Source of the DNA: Campylobacterota bacterium
GTDB taxonomy: Bacteria; Campylobacterota; Campylobacteria; Campylobacterales; JALSKU01
NCBI GenBank assembly: GCA_013153915.1
Contig: JAADDL010000108.1
Location: 1-17,853 of the forward strand
Direction: 5' to 3'
Length of the DNA stretch: 17,853 bases
The notes under the pieces are model-generated. The model did not search any database and was not told the DNA's origin. It was given only the letters and a program-made list of their open reading frames with translations. The position numbers and the translations under genes are program-made. Positions 7,486 to 15,748 of this stretch are shown here, in pieces (positions within the stretch are counted from its first letter, which is position 1; every line of letters starts with the position of its first letter).

Positions 7486-10400
7486 ATGAATGAATATATG
7501 AATTTTAAAGACAACTGCGGTTTTGGACTATTGGCAAATATCGACAATAAAGCTACACATAGAAATGTCGAGGACGCCGTAACCGCTCTTGAGAGAATGA
7601 TGCACAGAGGCGCGGTAGCGGCTGACGGCAAAAGTGGAGACGGAAGCGGACTTTTGTTTAGCATGCCGAAGATTTTTATGAGAAAAGTGGCAAATAAACT
7701 TGGCTACGACTTGCCTAAACAGTTTGCCGTAGCGATGATATTTATGCAAAACGATAAACAAAAAAGTATCATCGACGACATACTCGCAAAAAACGATTTA
7801 AAAGTTCTTTTCTATAGAGATGTACCTATAAATACGGACGCACTCGGAGAATTTGCACTCAAATCGTTGCCGAAAATCGTACAAGTTTTCGTTACTCCAA
7901 ACTCGATATCGGCTACAAGAAAATTTTCTAAGTTTATATATCTTGCAAGAAGAGAGATAGAGAGAAAAATGAGCGATTACGAAGAGTTTTATGTTTGCTC
8001 TTTTTCCGAAAAGACACTCTCCTATAAGGGTTTGGTGATGCCGACTCACATCAAAGAGTTCTATCCCGACCTTAGCGATAAGGATTTTAAGATAACATTC
8101 GCTCTTTTTCACCAAAGATTTTCTACCAACACGCTTCCTCAGTGGAAACTCGCGCAACCTTTTAGGACACTAGCTCACAACGGAGAGATAAACTCAATAT
8201 CCGCCAATAGATTTAATCTGCTGGCAAAAAGCGAATATATGAAAAGCTCGGTATTTACCGATAAAGAGTTGAAAAAACTTTTTCCTATCACCGACAATAA
8301 AGTAAGCGATAGTGCTAGTTTGGACCATATATTCGAGTTTCTTTTGGCAAACGGTATGGACTTTTTTAAAGCCGCAAGGGTTTTAATACCCGAAGCTTGG
8401 CAAAACGCACCGTATATGGACTCCAATATGAGAGCGTTTTATGAGTATATGAGCACCTGTTTTGAAGCTTGGGACGGACCTGCCGCCGTTAGCTTGACCG
8501 ACGGTCGTCATATAGGCTGTATCCTTGATAGAAACGGTCTAAGACCCGCAAAATATATCATCACGAAAGATAATCGTATCATCATCTCAAGCGAATACGG
8601 CATCTTGGATATCGATGAAAACAATGTCATCGAAAGAGGCAAGCTAAAAAGCGGTGAAATGATAGGAGTCGATTTAAAATACGGAAAAGTGCTAAAAAAC
8701 GACGATATAAACAACTATTTAAAAGATTTAAATCCGTACGGAAAATGGTTAAACTCAAATATGGTCTATCTCCAAGAGTTTATAGACTTGCCTTTTAGCG
8801 ATGTTAGCGATTATGAACTTGACGATATCACCTCCAAACAAAAGATAGCCAATATCACATATGAAGCAAAAGATATGGTGATATTTCCTATGATGAACGA
8901 AGGTAAAGAAAATACGGGTTCGATGGGTGACGATACGCCTTTGGCGGCTTTTAGCGATAAGCAAAGATGTTTTAGCGATTTCTTTAAACAAAAATTTGCA
9001 CAAGTAACCAATCCTCCTATCGACTCCATAAGAGAAAGAATCGTAATGAGCCTAAATACCGGCTTTGGAGAGATTAGAAATATTCTTGAAGAAGATAGCG
9101 CTCATGCAAAAAGATTGAAAGTCATCACTCCGATACTTATGCAAGAGAAGATGGATGTTTTACTCTCATTCGGCGACCCTCAAAAACCAAGATACGACAA
9201 GTACTATAAAAATAGAACATTCTCAACCCTTTTTGAAGACAACCTAAAAGGGAGTTTGAACGATTTGGCATACGATGTCGTAGACGCCGTTAAAAAAGAT
9301 AAAGTAAGGATTGTGATATTAAGCGACAGAGGTATAAACGACAAATTAAAGCCGATTCCAATGCTTATGGCGGTAGGTAGAGTCAATCAAGTACTTTTGG
9401 AAGAAGGCGTTAGACACCTTGTCTCTATCGTAGCGGTAACTTCTGAGCCGTACGACTCACACTCTATGGCGACGCTTATCACTTACGGTGCCAGCGCGAT
9501 TTATCCGTATCTGCTATTTGCTACGGTACTTGAAGAGTGTAGAAACAAAAAGTTATCCTCTTACGAAACTAAAATAAAATTTAAAAATGTTTTAAACGCA
9601 CTCAATCTCGGACTTTTAAAAATAATGTCAAAGATGGGAATATCCACTATAGCCTCATATAGAAACTCGGCTCTTATGGATGTTTTGGGTCTATCTCAAG
9701 AGATTGTGAACGACTGTTTTTCAAACTCCTCTTGTATCATACCGGGTTTGGGATATGAAGATATCGAAGAGAGGATAGAAAAGGTACACAAAGAAACATA
9801 TGCTAAAAATGAGAAAAATAGAGTATTTCCTATAAAAGTGGGAGGATTTTACAAATATCTTAAAGGTGAAGAGTTTCACGGTTTTTCACCCGATGTGGTA
9901 TTTGCTATCCATCAAGCTTCAAGGACGGGTAAACGAGAGGATTTTGAAAATCTAAATAAAGTAGCCAACAGAGGTTTAAAAAGGATAAGGGATTTCTTTG
10001 AGCTTAAAAGCGATAGAAAGCCTATCTCCATAGACGAAGTGGAGCCTAAAGAGAATATCTTTAAAAGATTTTCGACTGCGGCTATGAGTCTTGGTTCCAT
10101 CTCACCCGAAGCCCATGAGGCTTTGGCTGAAGCTATGAATACCATCGGCGGAAAATCAAACTCGGGTGAAGGCGGAGAAACCCCCGAAAGACTTAAAAGT
10201 CCGCAAAGGTCCAAGATAAAACAGATAGCTTCGGGAAGATTCGGCGTAACGCCCGAATACTTAAGAAGCGCAGAAGAGATACAGATAAAATTAGCCCAAG
10301 GCGCGAAACCCGGTGAAGGAGGACAGTTGCCGGGTCACAAAGTAAGTCCTTTGATAGCGAGTCTTAGATATACGATGCCGGGAGTTACTCTCATATCTCC

Positions 10401-11907
10401 TCCTCCTCATCATGATATCTACTCTATAGAGGATTTGGCGCAGTTGATATTTGACTTAAAGCAGATAAACCCGGATGCTATCATATCGGTAAAACTAGTT
10501 TCGTCTTCACATGTAGGAACCATAGCGGCGGGTGTGGCGAAGTGTTATGCCGATAAGATTATCATCAGCGGTGCCGACGGCGGTACGGGTGCGGCTCCTT
10601 TGACATCCATAAAATTTGCGGGAGATCCTTGGGAGATAGGTCTTAGCGAAACGCATAACACTCTGAAGGTCAATCATCTAAGAGAGTTTGTAAGACTTGA
10701 AACGGACGGAGGACTCAAAACCGGTCTTGATATAGTCAAAGCCGCGATGCTCGGAGCTGAGAGTTATGCTTTTGGTACCGGAGCTTTAGCCGTGCTAGGC
10801 TGTAAAATACTTAGAATTTGTCATCTAAATAAATGTAGTACAGGAATCGCTACTCAAGACGGTATGCTTCGAGAACATTTTGTCGGTACGGTCGAAAAAC
10901 TTATCAACTATTTCACGCTACTTGCGGAAGATATCAGAGAGATATTGGCAAGCTTGGGATATCGATCTATAGACGAGATAGTCGGCAGAAGCGATCTTTT
11001 AAAGGTTATAGATAACGAATTGGCTAAAAAATTCGACTTTAGCTCCATTTTAAAAAGAGTTGACGGAGTAGATATTTGCCAAAAAGAGAGAAACGAGCCG
11101 ATAGATAAGAATCTATTTGAAAAAGAGATATTAAAACAGATATATCCAACCATTCAAAATCCCAACAACCATATAGTTATCAAAGAGAATATCAGCAACA
11201 TCAATAGAAGTTTCGGAGTATTGATAAGTGGAGAGATAGCGAAATATTACGGCAACAAAGGACTTGACGAAAACGCTATCATATTTAAGCTTAAAGGTAC
11301 GCCGGGGCAGAGTTTCGGAGCGTTTTTGGTAAACGGCATCACACTAAAACTCGACGGTCTTGGAAACGACTATGTCGGAAAGGGTATGAACGGCGGAAAG
11401 ATAATCATCATGCCGAAAAATCAAGGAGATAACTTCTCAAGCGCCGGAAACGCTTGTCTATACGGCGCAACGGGCGGTAAGTTTTACGCCGTCGGTAGCG
11501 TTGGAGAGAGATTTTGCGTAAGAAACTCCGGGGCTACGGCTATAGTCGAAGGTACCGGGGACCATGCCTGCGAATATATGACGGGCGGAGTTGCCGTGAT
11601 ACTAGGCAATACGGGAGTCAATTTTGCCGCCGGTATGACCGGAGGCGTAGCCTTTGTTTACGATAAGGATAGAGGCTTTATAGATAGGCTAAATCAAGAA
11701 CTCGTAGTAGTAAGAAGGATTGATAGCGACGAAATGGATGAAGCTAAACACTTCTTGAAAAAGCTTCTTAGGGATTATATAAATGAAACCGGAAGTGAAA
11801 GAGCGAAGTATATACTTGAAAATTATCGACATGAAGTAAGGGAGTTTTGGATGGTAAGACCGAAAGATTTGACTAAAACCCCACTAAATCCGGATGAGGG
11901 AGATTGA
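7486..11907 (+). CDS. gltB: Glutamate synthase, large (alpha) subunit
   Basis: Catalyses glutamine + 2-oxoglutarate + reductant to two glutamates, the nitrogen-assimilating half of the GS/GOGAT cycle, with GltD supplying electrons. It is 1473 aa from ATG 7486, close to the usual ~1500. Domains in order: a class II glutamine amidotransferase, whose nucleophile C11 (NCGFGLLA) becomes the N-terminus after removal of a 10-residue propeptide and whose NGEIN motif is in the RTLAHNGEINSI segment; a central domain (about 430-720); the FMN-binding synthase barrel (NTIGGKSNSGEGGE from 885, GADGGTG from 1029); the 3Fe-4S ligands C1106, C1112 and C1117 (CKILRICHLNKC); and the C-terminal GXGXG beta-helix (GGKIIIMP, GATGGKFYAVGSVGERF). 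An ammonia tunnel links the two active sites in the family. gltD follows after one base. No defect is seen. Confidence 0.98.
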   Translation: MNEYMNFKDNCGFGLLANIDNKATHRNVEDAVTALERMMHRGAVAADGKSGDGSGLLFSMPKIFMRKVANKLGYDLPKQFAVAMIFMQNDKQKSIIDDILAKNDLKVLFYRDVPINTDALGEFALKSLPKIVQVFVTPNSISATRKFSKFIYLARREIERKMSDYEEFYVCSFSEKTLSYKGLVMPTHIKEFYPDLSDKDFKITFALFHQRFSTNTLPQWKLAQPFRTLAHNGEINSISANRFNLLAKSEYMKSSVFTDKELKKLFPITDNKVSDSASLDHIFEFLLANGMDFFKAARVLIPEAWQNAPYMDSNMRAFYEYMSTCFEAWDGPAAVSLTDGRHIGCILDRNGLRPAKYIITKDNRIIISSEYGILDIDENNVIERGKLKSGEMIGVDLKYGKVLKNDDINNYLKDLNPYGKWLNSNMVYLQEFIDLPFSDVSDYELDDITSKQKIANITYEAKDMVIFPMMNEGKENTGSMGDDTPLAAFSDKQRCFSDFFKQKFAQVTNPPIDSIRERIVMSLNTGFGEIRNILEEDSAHAKRLKVITPILMQEKMDVLLSFGDPQKPRYDKYYKNRTFSTLFEDNLKGSLNDLAYDVVDAVKKDKVRIVILSDRGINDKLKPIPMLMAVGRVNQVLLEEGVRHLVSIVAVTSEPYDSHSMATLITYGASAIYPYLLFATVLEECRNKKLSSYETKIKFKNVLNALNLGLLKIMSKMGISTIASYRNSALMDVLGLSQEIVNDCFSNSSCIIPGLGYEDIEERIEKVHKETYAKNEKNRVFPIKVGGFYKYLKGEEFHGFSPDVVFAIHQASRTGKREDFENLNKVANRGLKRIRDFFELKSDRKPISIDEVEPKENIFKRFSTAAMSLGSISPEAHEALAEAMNTIGGKSNSGEGGETPERLKSPQRSKIKQIASGRFGVTPEYLRSAEEIQIKLAQGAKPGEGGQLPGHKVSPLIASLRYTMPGVTLISPPPHHDIYSIEDLAQLIFDLKQINPDAIISVKLVSSSHVGTIAAGVAKCYADKIIISGADGGTGAAPLTSIKFAGDPWEIGLSETHNTLKVNHLREFVRLETDGGLKTGLDIVKAAMLGAESYAFGTGALAVLGCKILRICHLNKCSTGIATQDGMLREHFVGTVEKLINYFTLLAEDIREILASLGYRSIDEIVGRSDLLKVIDNELAKKFDFSSILKRVDGVDICQKERNEPIDKNLFEKEILKQIYPTIQNPNNHIVIKENISNINRSFGVLISGEIAKYYGNKGLDENAIIFKLKGTPGQSFGAFLVNGITLKLDGLGNDYVGKGMNGGKIIIMPKNQGDNFSSAGNACLYGATGGKFYAVGSVGERFCVRNSGATAIVEGTGDHACEYMTGGVAVILGNTGVNFAAGMTGGVAFVYDKDRGFIDRLNQELVVVRRIDSDEMDEAKHFLKKLLRDYINETGSERAKYILENYRHEVREFWMVRPKDLTKTPLNPDEGD

Positions 11908-11908
11908 T

Positions 11909-13294
11909 ATGCAAAATTTTACCGAAATAGAAAGAATAGACCCTATAAGAAGAGGTTCGAACGAGAGGATTAAAGACTATAAAGAGATATACGAACTATT
12001 TAAAACAAACGACGCCGCAACTCAGGCGGAAAGATGCGTACAGTGCGGAGACCCGTACTGTCACAACAAATGTCCTTTGCATAACTATATACCTTTTTGG
12101 TTAAAATCTATAGCCAACATAGATAAAGAGTTGGCGTTTAAACTCTCCAACGAAACCAATCCTTTTCCGGAGATAACGGGAAGAATATGCCCACATGATA
12201 GACTTTGTGAAGGGGCTTGTACGCTAAATCAAGACGGTTTCGGCGCCGTTACGATAGGAGCTATAGAGACATTTATAAGCGAAAACGGTTTTAAACACGG
12301 GCTAAAACCGAACTTTCCGGGCGTGAGTAGCAATAAAAAGATAGCTATCATCGGTTCGGGACCGGCGGGTATGAGCGTAGCTACATATCTTTTAAGAGCA
12401 GGAGTGGGAGTGGATATGTACGAAAAAGCTTCAAGACCCGGCGGACTCTTAACATACGGAATACCGAATTTTAAACTAAACAAAAAAGTCGTAGAAAGAA
12501 GATACGAGTGGCTTCAAGAGGCGGGGTTAAATCTCCATCTAAACAAAGAGGTCGGAAAAGATATAACTTTTGCCGAGATTGCTAGAGATTGCGACGGTAT
12601 ATTTATAGGTATCGGCGCCCAAAAACCGAGACTGGCAAATATAAAAAACGAAGATGCCGAGGGAACGATGCTCGCTCTTGATTTTCTTGTCAATATACAA
12701 AAGAAACTTTTCGGCGAAGAGTACGATAAGAGGTATGATGTAAGAGATAAGAACGTAGTCGTTATAGGCGGTGGAGATACCGCTATGGATTGCGTTAGAA
12801 CGGCTATAAGAGAGGGTGCTAAAAGCGCAAAATGTCTATATAGAAGAGATAGAGCGAATATGCCCGGCTCCAAAAAAGAGATAAAAAACGCTTATGACGA
12901 AGGGGCAATTTTCGTTTTCAACGTTACTCCCGAAGAGGTTGTGGTAAATAGTGAAGGCAAAGTGATAGCCATAGAGATGAAAAAGACGAAATTAGGGGAA
13001 AAAGATAGCTCCGGTAGGCAAAAAGTAGAGGTCTTAAAAGGAAGCAACTTTAGGGTTGAAGCGGACGTTATCATATTTTCTTTAGGTTTTGAGCCCGAAA
13101 CTCCGTCCTTTTTAGCCGAAAACGGCATAGAGGTAAATAAGTGGGGCGGTATCATCGTAGATAAAAACTATGAGACGAGTAAAAAAGGTATCTATAGCGG
13201 AGGCGACTGCTATAGAGGAGCCGATTTGGTTGTTAGAGCGGCAAATGACGGAAAAGAGGCGGCTCACAACATCATAAAGTCTTTAGGATTGTAA
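11909..13294 (+). CDS. gltD: Glutamate synthase, small (beta) subunit
   Basis: FAD/Fe-S flavoprotein that takes electrons from NAD(P)H and passes them to GltB. Start at ATG 11909 (461 aa), one base after the gltB stop, because aggggag-like sequence at 11897-11902 sits 6 nt before it; the in-frame ATG at 11894 lies inside this site and inside gltB. Cysteine sets for the 4Fe-4S clusters are present: C43-x2-C46-x4-C51-x3-C55 and C94-x5-C100-x3-C104. The FAD site GSGPAG is at 149-154 and the NAD(P)H site GGGDTAMD starts at 287. The C-terminal GIYSGGDCYRGADLVVRAANDGKEAA is the typical flavin-contacting end. Length and motifs match the family. Coupled expression with gltB is expected; the next gene begins one base after its stop. 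Confidence 0.97.
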   Translation: MQNFTEIERIDPIRRGSNERIKDYKEIYELFKTNDAATQAERCVQCGDPYCHNKCPLHNYIPFWLKSIANIDKELAFKLSNETNPFPEITGRICPHDRLCEGACTLNQDGFGAVTIGAIETFISENGFKHGLKPNFPGVSSNKKIAIIGSGPAGMSVATYLLRAGVGVDMYEKASRPGGLLTYGIPNFKLNKKVVERRYEWLQEAGLNLHLNKEVGKDITFAEIARDCDGIFIGIGAQKPRLANIKNEDAEGTMLALDFLVNIQKKLFGEEYDKRYDVRDKNVVVIGGGDTAMDCVRTAIREGAKSAKCLYRRDRANMPGSKKEIKNAYDEGAIFVFNVTPEEVVVNSEGKVIAIEMKKTKLGEKDSSGRQKVEVLKGSNFRVEADVIIFSLGFEPETPSFLAENGIEVNKWGGIIVDKNYETSKKGIYSGGDCYRGADLVVRAANDGKEAAHNIIKSLGL

Positions 13295-13295
13295 A

Positions 13296-14012
13296 GTGGA
13301 CTTCATAGATTTCGCTATCAAAGCCAATATAGAAGTGCTTGCTATGTTGCAAGAAAAAAGAAGCGGAATCTTTGAAGAGGTGAAAATCGGAGCCGGAGGA
13401 GATGTGAGTAAAGCGGTCGATATCGAATCCGAAAAGATATTTATAAAACATCTATCGAGATTCGGTAAAATCATCTCCGAAGAGTGCGGCATATACGGTG
13501 AAGCCGAAGACGAAATCGTCATAGACCCTATCGACGGTAGCGAAAACATCGCTTCGGGACTTCCGTACTACGGTAGCTCGGTAGCTAGAAAAAGAAAAGA
13601 TAGAGTCACCGACGCCGTGATAGTCAACTTTGCAAACGGTGATATCTTTGTCAAAGATAAAAAGGGGTTTAGATTTGCAAACATTAAAAAACTTGATTTT
13701 TCAGAAATTATAATAAATAATTATGCTACAATAGGCGTTTACGAAAGGGCTTACGCTTCAGATAGATTTGTATGCGAAGTAAACGCTCAAAATATCAAAT
13801 ACAGAAGTCCGGGCGCACTAGCGCTTTCGTTAGCTTATGCCCATAGCGTTCGATTTGTCGTATTTGAAGGAAAGATTAGAGAATACGATGTTTGTGCCGG
13901 TCTTTATATGTGTGAAGACTTGTTTATGCATAAAGAGGATGATTTTTTGATAGTCTCCAAAGATAAGGAGATTTTTTCAAAACTAGTAAAGATTAGAGAA
14001 GGTGTAAAATGA
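13296..14012 (+). CDS. Inositol monophosphatase-family phosphatase
   Basis: Mg-dependent sugar/inositol-phosphatase fold protein of 238 aa. It uses GTG 13296, one base after the gltD stop, with agga at 13285-13288. Metal-binding motifs are visible: E62 in SEECGIYGE and D77-P-I-D80-G-S-E-N (the DPIDGTxNF motif). The C-terminal WDxAAG motif is present in changed form as E-Y-D198-V-C-A-G, so the third catalytic Asp is kept while Trp is Tyr. The protein is somewhat shorter than E. coli SuhB (267 aa), and the substrate cannot be told from sequence; candidates are inositol phosphates, fructose-1,6-bisphosphate or 3'-phosphoadenosine 5'-phosphate. Its stop overlaps the accD start (ATGA). A short AT-rich pocket inside the gene (about 13693-13732) may hold an internal promoter. 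Confidence 0.85.
   Translation: MDFIDFAIKANIEVLAMLQEKRSGIFEEVKIGAGGDVSKAVDIESEKIFIKHLSRFGKIISEECGIYGEAEDEIVIDPIDGSENIASGLPYYGSSVARKRKDRVTDAVIVNFANGDIFVKDKKGFRFANIKKLDFSEIIINNYATIGVYERAYASDRFVCEVNAQNIKYRSPGALALSLAYAHSVRFVVFEGKIREYDVCAGLYMCEDLFMHKEDDFLIVSKDKEIFSKLVKIREGVK
13727..13732 (+). promoter_or_regulatory. Possible internal promoter upstream of accD
   Basis: TGCTACAAT, an extended -10 with five of six matches, lies in an AT-rich pocket inside the inositol-phosphatase-like gene, about 280 bp before accD. No -35 is found at proper spacing. It could let accD-rlmH be transcribed independently of gltBD. The support is a single motif in an AT-rich genome. Confidence 0.25.
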
Positions 14013-14866
14013 ATTTCGGCAATATTTTTAGTAAAATGAGAAAACAGCAACCCACAAACAACGAAACTCCCAGCCATTGGGTAAAGTGTAAATCATGTAA
14101 CTCTCTTATGTACTACAAAGAGGTTGAAAATCTTTTAAACGTATGCCCTAAATGTAATTTTCACATGAGAATTTCGGCAGACAAAAGGATAAAGATATTG
14201 GCCGATGAAGGCACATTTGTTGAGTTTGATACCGATTTGGAGCCAAACGATCCTTTGAGTTTTGTTGATAAAAAATCTTATAAAAAACGGGTTGAAGAGA
14301 ATTTTTCAAAAACGGGAAGAAAGTCATCGGCTATCAGCGGAGAGTGCAAGATAAACGGTATAGATACCCAACTCGTGGTATTTGACTTCTCTTTTATGGG
14401 CGGAAGTTTAGGCTCCGTTGAGGGCGAAAAGATAGTAAGAGCGGTAAATCGAGCCATCGAGAAAAACACCCCTTTGGTTATAGTAAGCGCAAGCGGAGGA
14501 GCGAGAATGCAAGAGAGCACTTTTTCTCTGCTTCAAATGTCAAAAACCGCAGCGGCTTTAGCGAAACTTGACGAAGCGGGATTGGCGTATATATCCGTTT
14601 TAACGGATCCTACGATGGGAGGAGTCAGCGCTTCTTTCGCATGGTTAGGCGATATTATCATGGCGGAACCGGGCGCATTGATTGGATTTGCGGGTCAAAG
14701 GGTTATAAAACAAACTATCGGAGCGGATTTGCCCGAGGGGTTTCAAAGATCGGAATTTTTACTTGAACATGGACTAATAGATATGATAGTTCAAAGAAAT
14801 GAGCTAAAAAAGACCATATCGGATTTTTTAACATTTTTTAATAAGGATAAAAAAGATATTGCATAA
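14009..14866 (+). CDS. accD: Acetyl-CoA carboxylase, carboxyltransferase beta subunit
   Basis: With AccA it transfers the carboxyl group from biotinylated BCCP to acetyl-CoA, making malonyl-CoA, the committed step of fatty acid synthesis. The 285-aa protein has the N-terminal zinc ribbon (C27-K-S-C30 and C46-P-K-C49) followed by the crotonase-type carboxyltransferase domain with SASGGARMQE from residue 160, DPTMGGVSASFAWLGD, and AEPGALIGFAGQRVI. The last motif, followed by LPEGFQRSEFLLEHG, is a clear AccD signature. The ATG overlaps the stop of the upstream gene, with gaagg at 13998-14002 as ribosome binding site. The accA gene is not nearby, as in many bacteria. Confidence 0.97.
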   Translation: MNFGNIFSKMRKQQPTNNETPSHWVKCKSCNSLMYYKEVENLLNVCPKCNFHMRISADKRIKILADEGTFVEFDTDLEPNDPLSFVDKKSYKKRVEENFSKTGRKSSAISGECKINGIDTQLVVFDFSFMGGSLGSVEGEKIVRAVNRAIEKNTPLVIVSASGGARMQESTFSLLQMSKTAAALAKLDEAGLAYISVLTDPTMGGVSASFAWLGDIIMAEPGALIGFAGQRVIKQTIGADLPEGFQRSEFLLEHGLIDMIVQRNELKKTISDFLTFFNKDKKDIA

Positions 14867-15317
14867 TATCAAAGTTATTTCGATAGGAAAAGAGAGTAAA
14901 GATGACTATCACAATATAGTCAAAAGTTACAAAAAGATGATAAGCGGTTTTTCTAAGATAGAAAACAAAGAGATTTTCAATAAAAAGATAGCCGCTTCGC
15001 AAAAACAAGGAGAAAAGTCGGCAAAAAGCAGTTATACCGATGAGCTTACTAAACATTTGGGCTCGTACAATATAATACTGCATGAAAGGGGTAAACAGCT
15101 TGATAGCTATGAGTTTAGCTCTATATTTGAAAGAGAGTACAGTATCAATTTTTTTATAGGAGGAGCTTACGGATTTGATGAGGAGTTTTTAAAAAAAGGG
15201 AATATGTTGTTGTCACTTAGTAAAATGACGACTTCGCACAAGATAGCCAAGATTATGCTCTTTGAGCAAATTTACAGGGCGCTAAGCATCGTAAATAAAC
15301 ACCCTTATCACAAATAA
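14859..15317 (+). CDS. rlmH: 23S rRNA pseudouridine-1915 N3-methyltransferase
   Basis: SPOUT-class SAM-dependent methyltransferase that modifies pseudouridine 1915 in helix 69 of 23S rRNA on assembled 70S ribosomes. It is 152 aa, near the usual ~155. The SPOUT knot is recognisable: INFFIGGAYGF (SAM-binding glycines), LSLSKMTTSHKIAKIMLFEQ, and the C-terminal YRALSIVNKHPYHK, which contacts rRNA. The only reasonable start is TTG 14859, overlapping the accD end by 8 bp; aagga at 14843-14847 is 11 nt away, a little far, so translation probably depends on coupling with accD. It ends just before an AU-rich hairpin. Confidence 0.93.
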   Translation: MHNIKVISIGKESKDDYHNIVKSYKKMISGFSKIENKEIFNKKIAASQKQGEKSAKSSYTDELTKHLGSYNIILHERGKQLDSYEFSSIFEREYSINFFIGGAYGFDEEFLKKGNMLLSLSKMTTSHKIAKIMLFEQIYRALSIVNKHPYHK

Positions 15318-15363
15318 ATTAAGAGTTAAGAATTAGGGATTAATTTTTAATTTTTAATTTTTT
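15316..15363 (+). terminator. Long AU-rich hairpin made of 7-bp units, followed by T-run
   Basis: The gap between rlmH and the dksA-like gene reads as consecutive 7-mers: TTAAGAG, TTAAGAA, TTAGGGA, then three TTAATTT. As RNA, 15316-15335 pairs with 15341-15360 in a 20-bp stem (17 A-U and three G-U pairs) around the loop GGGAU, followed by UUU. This has the layout of an intrinsic terminator or attenuator, though the stem is unusually weak in GC. The left arm overlaps the rlmH stop codon. Confidence 0.5.
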
Positions 15364-15378
15364 AGATAGGAGCGGTTA

Positions 15379-15732
15379 GTGAAAAAAAGTGATTTGAAAT
15401 TTTTTGAAAATTTGTTGGATGAGAGAAAAGAACAAATCCAAAAAAATATAAACAACACGCTAAAAGATATGCAAGAGTTGCAAAAAACTCAGCTATCAGA
15501 CGATGCCGACCATGCATCGGTCAATTCCGACAAATTGACAAAGCACGCCATTAGTAAACAGCAAGCGATAGAGTTAAAAGAGATAGAGTACGCAAAAAAC
15601 AAGATAAAAGAGGGACGATACGGTATATGTGAAATGTGTGAGGAAAATATCTCTTTTCAAAGACTCAAAGTAAAACCTCATGCAAAATATTGTATAGTAT
15701 GTAGAGAAATTATCGAAAAACAAAATAAATAG
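15379..15732 (+). CDS. dksA: DksA-like RNA polymerase-binding transcription factor
   Basis: DksA/TraR-family protein that enters the RNA polymerase secondary channel and, usually with ppGpp, tunes rRNA and amino-acid promoters. It is 117 aa, shorter than E. coli DksA (151 aa) mostly at the N-terminus. Two helices form the coiled-coil with the acidic tip D41-D-A-D44-H-A46, which fits the functional DxxDxA motif. The C4 zinc finger is C84-E-M-C87 and C105-I-V-C108. The start is GTG 15379, preceded by taggag (15367-15372) at 6 nt. The family name is secure, and the intact tip favours true DksA function over a mere TraR-like fragment. It probably shares a transcript with the two downstream genes. 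Confidence 0.88.
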   Translation: MKKSDLKFFENLLDERKEQIQKNINNTLKDMQELQKTQLSDDADHASVNSDKLTKHAISKQQAIELKEIEYAKNKIKEGRYGICEMCEENISFQRLKVKPHAKYCIVCREIIEKQNK

Positions 15733-15748
15733 CAAGAAAGGGTGAGTA

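Noticed and set aside
7798..8157. 119-codon minus-strand frame inside gltB
   Set aside because: It lies wholly within the conserved amidotransferase domain of gltB, and its translation resembles no known protein.
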